This document shows positions 1 to 5,116 of a stretch of DNA of 5,876 nucleotides, piece after piece; the first letter of the stretch is position 1, and each line of letters opens with the position of its first letter. The translations under genes and the position numbers were made by a program. Source of the DNA: an uncultured Altererythrobacter sp. (GTDB taxonomy: Bacteria > Pseudomonadota > Alphaproteobacteria > Sphingomonadales > Sphingomonadaceae); NCBI GenBank assembly GCA_937950385.1, contig CALFEA010000178.1, positions 1-5,876 of the forward strand. The letters are read 5' to 3'. The notes beneath the pieces are model-generated. The model worked only from the letters and a program-made list of their open reading frames with translations, was not told the origin of the DNA and searched no databases.

Positions 1-562
1 GGCGAGATTGGGGCTGCATCAGCGCATCGTCCTGCATGGCTTTAACGGCCCAAACATCATCATCTTCTGGGATAACATTGTAATCACCAACGACGGCGCA
101 AGGCACTTCTTCCGCCCAGATTTGCGCCATACGTGTCCGCAATTTCGCCATCCATGCGATTTTGTAGTCGAATTTGGGCCCCGGCAGCGGATTGCCATTA
201 GGCAGGTAAATGCAGACCACGCGGGTGGTATCGCCATTCGCGTTGGTCACATTGGCCTCAAGATAGCGCGATTGCTCACCCTCGCCTTCTTTGGGGCCAT
301 TGATGCCCAATCCGCGCTGCACTTCTTTAGGGCCGTCTGGAATGACATTATTGTCGGTTAGGATTGCCACGCCATTGAAGCTTTTCTGGCCGTGCCAAAT
401 GGCGGAGTAGCCAAGCTCTTCAAATTCACTCGCGGGAAAGCCTTCGTCCTGACTTTTGATCTCTTGCAAGCAAGCGACAGTGGGCCGTGTTTCGGCAAGC
501 CACTCCTTCAGGCGCGGAAGCCGGGCTTTGATGCCATTGATATTATATGTTGCGATTTTCAT
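1..562 (-). CDS. xth: Exodeoxyribonuclease III (AP endonuclease), 3' end cut off by the window
   Basis: Repairs DNA in the cytoplasm: the family cuts 5' to abasic sites and removes blocked 3' ends and 3' mononucleotides (family knowledge). The ATG is at 562-560 and the frame stays open to the window edge, giving 187 codons; the family is usually about 260 residues, so roughly the last 70 are missing. Visible signatures of the exonuclease/endonuclease/phosphatase fold are the N-terminal MKIATYNINGIKARL with Asn7, CLQEIKSQD with the metal-binding Glu34, IYLPNGNP near residue 119 with the conserved Tyr, and VVGDYNVIPEDDD with catalytic Asp160 and Asn162. The C-terminal Asp and His of the active site lie outside the window. 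Met1 is chosen because the family begins exactly with this M-K-I-A-T-Y/W-N motif. No clear Shine-Dalgarno sequence precedes it. It follows erpA by 38 bases in the same direction, so co-transcription is plausible. Confidence 0.95.
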   Translation of the reverse strand, partial: MKIATYNINGIKARLPRLKEWLAETRPTVACLQEIKSQDEGFPASEFEELGYSAIWHGQKSFNGVAILTDNNVIPDGPKEVQRGLGINGPKEGEGEQSRYLEANVTNANGDTTRVVCIYLPNGNPLPGPKFDYKIAWMAKLRTRMAQIWAEEVPCAVVGDYNVIPEDDDVWAVKAMQDDALMQPQSR

Positions 563-600
563 AGCGACGTATTTGCCGCAAAACCGGGCCCGCGTCTAAC

Positions 601-930
601 TCAAATCCCGAAGCTGGAACCGCAGCCGCATCCCGCCGCTGCTTGCGGGTTTTCAACTTTAAATGCTGCCCCGCCGAGCGATTCGACGAAATCCACGGTG
701 CTACCGCCAACCAAATCCAAACTGATCGGATCGACCAACAGTTTCACGCCGTCGGTTTCGCTGATGCTGTCATCTGCATCCGGCCCATCGGACAGGTCGA
801 ATTTATATTGAAAGCCGGAACAGCCCCCACCCTCGACAGAAAGGCGCAAAATTGCGGGCTTGGATTGCTTTTGCGCGATCCATGCCACGCGCTTCGCGGC
901 TGAAGGGGTCAGTGTGAGTGTTTCTGCCAT
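601..930 (-). CDS. erpA: ErpA / HesB-IscA-type iron-sulfur cluster insertion protein
   Basis: A-type carrier of 109 residues, the usual size for the family. Such proteins receive a nascent Fe-S cluster from the assembly scaffold and pass it to target apoproteins in the cytoplasm. The three conserved cysteines are present: Cys37 in VEGGGCSGFQYKF, and Cys101 and Cys103 in the C-terminal GCGCGSSF motif; these three hold the cluster. The start Met gives the common N-terminus in which a short stretch precedes LTPSAAKRV. A weak AGG lies a few bases upstream of the ATG. It sits 32 bases after the CBS-protein stop and 38 bases before xth, all on the same strand. Family assignment is secure; choosing ErpA over a plain 'iron-sulfur cluster assembly accessory protein' rests on the Gly-rich VEGGGCSG motif and the absence of isc or suf genes nearby. 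Confidence 0.92.
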   Translation of the reverse strand: MAETLTLTPSAAKRVAWIAQKQSKPAILRLSVEGGGCSGFQYKFDLSDGPDADDSISETDGVKLLVDPISLDLVGGSTVDFVESLGGAAFKVENPQAAAGCGCGSSFGI

Positions 931-962
931 AGAGGCCTATTTAGGTATCGCGGACCCAAACC

Positions 963-1394
963 TCAAGCCGTTTGGATATAGCTGCGCATCGCTTCAGCTT
1001 CATGCTCCACTTCATCGATCCGGTTTTTCACCAAGTCACCAATGGAAATAAACGCCACCAGCGCTCCATTTTCGATCACGGGCAAGTGGCGGATCCGCCG
1101 CCGTGTCATGAGGCCCAATGCATCATTTATCGATGTCGACGGCTCAACCGTGATGGCAGGTGCGGTCATGATCTGGCCCACTTGCAGCGAAAGGCAGCTC
1201 TCGCCTTCATCAGCCAGGCGGTAAATCACATCCCTTTCGGAAATAATGCCGACCACGCGGCCACCCTCTGTGACGGGCAAAGCGCCAATGCGTTTCCCGG
1301 CCAAAAGCGCCACAGCCTGCCTAACCGGCATGGCGACTTCGCATGCAATAATGGCGGAAGCATCGCGGTCTTCGATGATCTGAGCGATATCCAT
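963..1394 (-). CDS. Small protein made of two CBS domains
   Basis: A 143-residue soluble protein that is essentially one CBS pair (Bateman module). Domain 1 covers about residues 15-62 (VRQAVALLAGKRIGALPVTE, then VVGIISERDVI) and domain 2 about residues 75-127 (MTAPAITVEPSTSINDALGL, then IRHLPVIENG and ISIGDLV). Each ends with the Ser/Thr-x-x-Asp motif that binds the ribose of adenosine nucleotides (Ser52-Asp55 and Ser117-Asp120), so AMP, ATP or a related ligand is likely; that is inferred from the family. There is no attached enzyme or transporter domain, so the protein probably regulates a partner. The C-terminus is an acidic, helical tail (EVEHEAEAM). The start is supported by a strong Shine-Dalgarno AAGGAG at 1408-1403, eight bases before the ATG. 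It is divergent from the small membrane-protein gene and lies 32 bases upstream of erpA, possibly as first gene of a CBS-erpA-xth transcript. Confidence 0.9.
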   Translation of the reverse strand: MDIAQIIEDRDASAIIACEVAMPVRQAVALLAGKRIGALPVTEGGRVVGIISERDVIYRLADEGESCLSLQVGQIMTAPAITVEPSTSINDALGLMTRRRIRHLPVIENGALVAFISIGDLVKNRIDEVEHEAEAMRSYIQTA

Positions 1395-1522
1395 TTGGTC
1401 CTCTCCTTCGTGTCCTGAAAATAAGAGTGTGGCACTTTGAAGAGAAAATGGCGAATCTGCGCCGAGAGAGATTGGTCCGAAATGGCATTGTACGGCGGGC
1501 CATTAAGCCCCATGTATGCGTC
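1395..1522. promoter_or_regulatory. Divergent intergenic region between the CBS gene and the two-helix membrane protein gene
   Basis: This 128-base segment is the only divergent junction in the window, so it should hold the promoters for both directions. The only clear element is the Shine-Dalgarno AAGGAG for the CBS gene at 1403-1408. An AT-richer patch lies around 1411-1450. I could not fit a convincing -35/-10 pair on either strand. One GANTC site (GAATC, 1453-1457) is present, the target of CcrM-type methylation in many alphaproteobacteria. If the plus-strand gene starts at one of its earlier in-frame codons (GTG 1427 or ATG 1448), this region shrinks accordingly. Confidence 0.35.
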
Positions 1523-1852
1523 ATGTTTCGCAAGTTCACTAGCTCATCGCCCCTAGACGATCCTGAAAACGCGGCCTTTGCATGGGCGCGATATCGCCGA
1601 ATCATGCGCTTTATGATGGCGGTGACGGTCGCCGTCGTAGTGCTGGCGATTGCAACGCTCTATTCACAAAATGGAATGGTGTCGGTGCATTATTACATCG
1701 CGGTGGCGCTGGGGATTGGTTTTTCCATGCTGCTGGCGAGCGCGCTTATGGGCTTGATATTCCTGTCCAATGGCACGGGTCATGATGCCGCAGTGGACAA
1801 TGAGCTGCCGGATAATGACATTGGCGATGATCCGGACAAACGCGTGCGTTAG
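1523..1852 (+). CDS. Unrecognised small membrane protein with two transmembrane helices
   Basis: I do not recognise a named family. From the ATG at 1523 the protein has 109 residues. The N-terminus (about 1-26) is polar, with DDPENAAFAWARYRR and a basic RYRR just before the membrane. Helix 1 spans about residues 27-48 (FMMAVTVAVVVLAIATLYS) and helix 2 about residues 56-82 (YYIAVALGIGFSMLLASAL). The C-terminal tail of about 27 residues is strongly acidic (DNELPDNDIGDDPDK). Basic residues before helix 1 and the two-helix count suggest both ends are cytoplasmic by the positive-inside rule. The start is uncertain: the frame is open further upstream, with GTG at 1427 and ATG at 1448, but none of the three has a good Shine-Dalgarno. 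I prefer 1523 because the extra residues are basic and do not look structured. It is the only complete plus-strand gene here, divergent from the CBS gene and convergent with the ferredoxin gene. Confidence 0.75.
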   Translation: MFRKFTSSSPLDDPENAAFAWARYRRIMRFMMAVTVAVVVLAIATLYSQNGMVSVHYYIAVALGIGFSMLLASALMGLIFLSNGTGHDAAVDNELPDNDIGDDPDKRVR

Positions 1853-1858
1853 TGCGCG
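1841..1858. terminator. Possible hairpin at the convergent gene junction
   Basis: The sequence CGCGTGC-GTTA-GTGCGCG can form a 7-base stem with a 4-base loop in plus-strand RNA; two of the seven pairs are G-U. It covers the stop codon of the plus-strand gene (TAG, 1850-1852) and ends one base before the ferredoxin stop. In minus-strand RNA the two wobble pairs become mismatches, but a short TTTGT run follows. There is no good U-tract on the plus side. It may help end transcription from either direction, but this is weakly supported. Confidence 0.25.
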
Positions 1859-2272
1859 CTATTCTGCTGGATACAGCCGCAATTCTTCGACCGGCTCGCC
1901 GCCTATCAAATGTTCCTGAATGATGCGCTCTAGCGCGGCTTCATCACACGAATGATACCACACGCCCTCTGGCCAAACGACCGCGATTGGCCCAGCCCCG
2001 CAAACTTGGAAGCAATCCGCTTTGCTGCGCTGGATACCGCCGCCGGGGCCGCGCGGGCTATCAGGCCCACGTTTAGGCCCGACCAATCCGAGTTCTTTGA
2101 GCCGGCTTTTCAGGAAATTCCACGAGCGCGCACCTGCCTCTGGCGAACAGCATTTTTTCTTATCCGACAGGGCGCATAGGAAAATGTGGCGATCTATCCC
2201 GCCGGCATTTCTATTGGGGCCATAATGTTTGGCCAGCGCTGTTTGCGCCGAAAGTAGCGGATTGTCAGTCAT
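1859..2272 (-). CDS. Thioredoxin-like [2Fe-2S] ferredoxin domain protein
   Basis: A 137-residue cytoplasmic protein resembling the thioredoxin-fold [2Fe-2S] ferredoxins (the group related to Aquifex Fd4 and the NuoE C-terminal domain). Characteristic stretches are RHIFLCALSDKKKCC (residues 28-42), a helix with SWNFLKSRLKELGL, and the C-terminal block KADCFQVCGAGPIAVVWPEG (84-103) followed by VWYHSC. Likely cluster ligands are Cys33, Cys41 or Cys42, Cys87 and Cys91, the last pair in the usual C-x3-C spacing before GP-x-x-VV-x-PEGVWY. Partners are unknown; electron transfer or redox sensing is inferred from the fold. The ATG overlaps the stop of the upstream peptidase gene by 8 bases (ATGACTGA) and has no obvious Shine-Dalgarno, so translation is probably coupled to the peptidase. 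The stop lies 6 bases from the end of the convergent membrane-protein gene. Confidence 0.88.
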   Translation of the reverse strand: MTDNPLLSAQTALAKHYGPNRNAGGIDRHIFLCALSDKKKCCSPEAGARSWNFLKSRLKELGLVGPKRGPDSPRGPGGGIQRSKADCFQVCGAGPIAVVWPEGVWYHSCDEAALERIIQEHLIGGEPVEELRLYPAE

Positions 2273-4457
2273 TGAGCGGCGCCGGATCCGGAACTACGTT
2301 GACCTTTTGCTTCAACCAATATTCCAACCAATCAAACACGGTATTGTGCCATTGCAGCGAGTTTTTCGCGCCCAGCACCCAGTGGTTCTCATCTGGGAAG
2401 ACAAGCAATTTTGAGGGAATGCCGCGTTCTTGCAAAGCGGTGAAGCTCTGAATGCCTTGCGTATAAGGCACGCGGAAATCCTTCTCGCCTGTCACAACCA
2501 GCATGGGCGTTTGCCATTTGTCGATGTGATTGACCGGGTTCCATTTCTCATAATTTTCCGGAACGTCACTGTATGATCCGCCAAAATCCCAACGCGGAAA
2601 CCACAATTCTTCTGTAGTGTAATAGAAGCTGCGCATGTCGAACAAGCCATCATGCTGGATCAGGCATTGGAACCGGTCGGGCCATTTGCCAGCGATCCAA
2701 TTGACCATATATCCGCCATAGCTCGCCCCCATTGCGCAGGCAGCGCCGCCATCGATTTGTTTGTCGAGAGCGAGCGCCGCAGCCAGACCTTTCTGCAAAT
2801 CTTCTAAGGGTTTTCCGCCCCAATCCTGATTGATAGCGTCTTTAAATGCTTGGCCGTAACCCGCGCTGCCGTGAAAATCGACAGAGATCACCGCATAGCC
2901 CTGGCTGGCCAGAACGCGCGGGTTCCAGCGGCTCGACCAGCTGTCGTTGAACGATCCTTGCGGGCCGCCGTGGATGTAAAGGATGGCGGGCATATAGCCT
3001 TTGAAATTCTCAAGTTTGGTTATCTGGCCCCAAACTTCTTCACCGCCCGCACCTGGAAAACTAAAGCGAGTGGTGACTGTGCTGGCGAGTTTACCGACAC
3101 GGCTGGTTGCAGCATCGGTAAGCGGGCGCGCCTGCTTCCCTGCGCTTGCCATATACAGCTCGCTGGGTGCGCCAATGGAATCGCGAGTGAACAATAGGCC
3201 GCCATCTGCCAGCGGAACGACATTGCCAATATGCGCTTCATATCCTGCGATCAGGTCAAGCTTGGTGACTTGGCCCGTTATTGCATCCACCTGAAAGGCT
3301 GGCACGTCGAGCGTATCATAGGCTGTCGCGATCAAGGATTTGCTATCCGCGGCCCATGCGATTGATCCAAAGCTACGGTCGAAATCACGGGTCAATGCGT
3401 GGGTCTTGCCGCTTTTCACATTGCGCAGCATGATCGTCATCTTGTCAGATTCGTACCCCGGGCGCTCCATTGCAAGATAAGCCAAATACTTGCCATTGGG
3501 CGAAGGCGCAGGAGTGGAATCATGCGCAGCGTTCGCAGCGGTCAATTCTGTTGGCGCTGCCCCGCTTAGATCGGACCAATAAATGTCGAGATTGGTGGAG
3601 GTGGGCTCATCCTTGTCAGCAATCCGCGCGGTGAAATACACCCCGGAACTGTCAGGCGCAAAGGCGACATCCTCGCCCCCGCCAAACGGCATGGTGGGGG
3701 TGTTGGCAGTGATACCAGTTTTGGGATCATTGCCATCGACCGCTACGCCCGGGCCATCAATAATCTCGCCCTTAAGATCATGGACAAATACGCGGTTGAA
3801 ATGACCCGGAACTTTCCAATGGTCCCAATGCCGCACAAAGCCAGCATCGCCATCGTAAAGGCGTCCGCTGGGGCCATCGGAGTCACCTGCCTTCACATTG
3901 CAATGCAAGTCATCGCAAGAGCGCGGGAGATTGGCCCATACCGCGATTTTGTCTCCCTTTGGAGCGACTGTGAAACCCTCAGGCGCGTTTTTGAATGCGG
4001 AGATGAGGATGGTGTCGGTTATGCTGCCATTGGCAAGCAGAGTTCCGCTGAAGATTTGCGTCGCGGCAAGATCGTCAGATTGCGCATCATCGCTAAGGGA
4101 GGCCATGAAATAGAGCTGGTCACCGCTGCCCCATTGAAGCGAATGGGCATCCTCCATTTCGAATGAGAGCTCTTTTGCAGGCGCGCTATTATCACCCAGA
4201 TCAATCACATAATATTTGTTTGCGCGTTCCAATGTCGCAGGGTCTGTCTCAGTGACCCGGTAAATCGCGCGGCTGCCGCCGGCTGAAACAATTGGCGATC
4301 CAAGCCGGGGCATTGTGATCAGATCCGCTGCTGTCATCGGCGCTTTATCCAGCGCGGCATGCGCCGCGTCAGTCGAGGCAGAGTGACCATCTGCCAAAAG
4401 CGGCGATGCGGCGAAAAGCGCTGCCATTGGCAGAGCAGTCAAAAAGCGTGTTTTCAT
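2265..4457 (-). CDS. Secreted S9-family serine peptidase, dipeptidyl-peptidase 5-like
   Basis: A 730-residue exported peptidase of the prolyl oligopeptidase family (S9), expected to trim short peptides in the periplasm. The first 22-27 residues form a signal peptide: basic KTR, a hydrophobic LPMAALFAASPLL, then a likely signal peptidase I site near Ala22-Asp23. Residues about 40-455 have the repetitive Trp/Asp/Gly-rich pattern of the beta-propeller. The C-terminal alpha/beta-hydrolase domain runs from about 470. It shows HGGP (496-499, oxyanion region), the nucleophile Ser579 in GASYGGYM, Asp660 in GEKDFRVP, and His692 in DENHWVLG. The stretch FYYTTEELWFPRWDFGGSY (611-629) is typical of the DPP5/acylaminoacyl-peptidase subgroup. 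Family length is usually 650-730, so the gene is complete. Start: first Met before the signal peptide; the Shine-Dalgarno is weak. It follows the popZ-like gene by 54 bases and overlaps the ferredoxin gene. Exact substrate preference cannot be read from the sequence. Confidence 0.93.
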   Translation of the reverse strand: MKTRFLTALPMAALFAASPLLADGHSASTDAAHAALDKAPMTAADLITMPRLGSPIVSAGGSRAIYRVTETDPATLERANKYYVIDLGDNSAPAKELSFEMEDAHSLQWGSGDQLYFMASLSDDAQSDDLAATQIFSGTLLANGSITDTILISAFKNAPEGFTVAPKGDKIAVWANLPRSCDDLHCNVKAGDSDGPSGRLYDGDAGFVRHWDHWKVPGHFNRVFVHDLKGEIIDGPGVAVDGNDPKTGITANTPTMPFGGGEDVAFAPDSSGVYFTARIADKDEPTSTNLDIYWSDLSGAAPTELTAANAAHDSTPAPSPNGKYLAYLAMERPGYESDKMTIMLRNVKSGKTHALTRDFDRSFGSIAWAADSKSLIATAYDTLDVPAFQVDAITGQVTKLDLIAGYEAHIGNVVPLADGGLLFTRDSIGAPSELYMASAGKQARPLTDAATSRVGKLASTVTTRFSFPGAGGEEVWGQITKLENFKGYMPAILYIHGGPQGSFNDSWSSRWNPRVLASQGYAVISVDFHGSAGYGQAFKDAINQDWGGKPLEDLQKGLAAALALDKQIDGGAACAMGASYGGYMVNWIAGKWPDRFQCLIQHDGLFDMRSFYYTTEELWFPRWDFGGSYSDVPENYEKWNPVNHIDKWQTPMLVVTGEKDFRVPYTQGIQSFTALQERGIPSKLLVFPDENHWVLGAKNSLQWHNTVFDWLEYWLKQKVNVVPDPAPLND

Positions 4458-4465
4458 GGAGCGCA

Positions 4466-4493
4466 GGATTAGCGCGACAATTGCGGCAAATCC
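4466..4493. repeat. Imperfect inverted repeat just upstream of the S9 peptidase start
   Basis: GGATT (4466-4470) and AATCC (4489-4493) are perfect complements, and inside them a CGC/GCG pair flanks an AATTG core. It ends 8 bases upstream of the peptidase ATG, inside the 54-base gap after the popZ-like gene. It could be an operator-like dyad or a leader hairpin. The inner part is poorly symmetric, so chance is a real possibility. Confidence 0.2.
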
Positions 4494-4511
4494 AGTGGGC
4501 GGAACTAAAGT

Positions 4512-5042
4512 TTAATCGCGGTCTTTCCGGGCGATCCGCGCGATTTCTTCTTTCACCAAAGTTTCGACCATATCGGGCAGGTTATTATCAAGCCATTCGG
4601 CCAGCATTGGACGCAGCAAATCACGGGTGAGCCCTTCTAATGAAGTCTCTCCCGAACGCACGATTTGCGGAGGCACACTGGGCTGTGACATCATTGCGAG
4701 CGCTTCTAAGTTTTCGCGCATCGAATTGCGGGACTTGTCAGTTGTTAGCGGGGCATCATCGTCCATCGGAGGCACAGTTTCGGTCACATCCTCAGCAATT
4801 TCGGTTGGCGCGTCGATATCCTCGGCAAATTCCATTTCGCCCAGATCAAGCACTTCCTCTGTGTCCTGCGTATCCATAGCTTCCTCCTGCGTGGGTTCAG
4901 CAACAGGTTCTTTGGTACGAGCAACGCCGCGAAACACGCGGCGACGACGCGTTTCTTTCGCATCCTCGCGATTGTCGCGCGCAATGACTTGCTTGATTGA
5001 TTCAAGAATTTCCTCAACCGAAGCTTCGTTTTGCTGTGTCAT
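4512..5042 (-). CDS. popZ: PopZ-like cell-pole organising protein (DUF2497 family)
   Basis: A 176-residue protein, nearly the length I recall for Caulobacter PopZ. PopZ self-assembles at cell poles and anchors the chromosome-partition machinery (family knowledge). The architecture fits: a conserved N-terminal helix ASVEEILESIKQVIARDN (7-24) that in PopZ binds client proteins, an acidic, probably disordered middle (about 44-105, rich in Glu, Asp, Thr and Pro), and a C-terminal oligomerisation region, SLEGLTRDLLRPMLAEWLD (134-152) followed by NNLPDMVETLVKEEIARIAR. A basic patch, TRRRRVFRGVAR (31-42), sits between the first helix and the acidic linker. The start has an AGGG six bases before the ATG (within GGAAACAGGG). 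It lies 74 bases downstream of tolC on the same strand, a neighbourhood I recall from other alphaproteobacteria. Membership of DUF2497 is secure; that it acts exactly as Caulobacter PopZ is inferred. Confidence 0.88.
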   Translation of the reverse strand: MTQQNEASVEEILESIKQVIARDNREDAKETRRRRVFRGVARTKEPVAEPTQEEAMDTQDTEEVLDLGEMEFAEDIDAPTEIAEDVTETVPPMDDDAPLTTDKSRNSMRENLEALAMMSQPSVPPQIVRSGETSLEGLTRDLLRPMLAEWLDNNLPDMVETLVKEEIARIARKDRD

Positions 5043-5116
5043 GCGGTACCCTGTTTCCTACGCCAAATATGCAGTTTGCCCCCAAACCGCGTTAACCATA
5101 CGAATCACGTAAGCCG
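5043..5116 (-). promoter_or_regulatory. Intergenic region between tolC and the popZ-like gene
   Basis: This 74-base gap carries the Shine-Dalgarno of the popZ-like gene (AGGG, 5052-5049), a stable hairpin (5071-5090, listed separately), a GTTAAC palindrome (5091-5096) and one GANTC methylation-type site (GAATC, 5102-5106). A popZ promoter here is plausible because the hairpin could end the tolC transcript, but I cannot fit a clear -35/-10 pair. The single TTAA half-site does not form a full CtrA box (TTAA-N7-TTAA). Confidence 0.3.
5071..5090 (-). terminator. Hairpin after tolC, possible weak intrinsic terminator
   Basis: Read on the minus strand, GCGGTTTG-GGGG-CAAACTGC forms an 8-base-pair stem with one G-U pair and a four-G loop. 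It begins 26 bases after the tolC stop codon and is followed by ATATTTGG, a poor but U-containing tract. It ends 28 bases before the ATG of the popZ-like gene. It could be a leaky terminator for tolC, an RNA-stability element, or a structured leader for popZ. Confidence 0.4.

Noticed and set aside
578..600. CGGGCCCG palindrome followed by GTTTTG after erpA, terminator-like
   Set aside because: The palindrome has no room for a loop and the T-run is short, so it cannot form a proper intrinsic terminator.
392..811. Plus-strand open frame of 139 codons across xth and erpA
   Set aside because: It spans two well-supported minus-strand genes and the gap between them, with no recognisable domain.
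938..966. TTGAGG and TAAATA spaced by 17 bases upstream of erpA, promoter-like
   Set aside because: The -10 match is only partial, the -35 overlaps the CBS stop codon, and the start would fall almost on the erpA ATG, giving a nearly leaderless message. Chance is more likely.
972..1418. Long plus-strand open frame (148 codons) opposite the CBS gene
   Set aside because: It is antisense to a gene with clear CBS motifs and a strong ribosome binding site, and its translation is His/Cys-rich with no domain pattern.
3780..4166. Plus-strand open frame of 128 codons inside the peptidase gene
   Set aside because: It lies wholly within the propeller-coding part of a complete S9 peptidase and shows no domain signature.
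5091..5110. Possible CtrA box at the GTTAAC sequence upstream of the popZ-like gene
   Set aside because: Only one TTAA half-site is present; no second TTAA at the 7-base spacing.
4627..5112. Plus-strand open frame of 161 codons, very rich in Ser
   Set aside because: The serine runs are the mirror of Glu/Asp- and Arg-rich codons in the popZ-like gene; it is a shadow.
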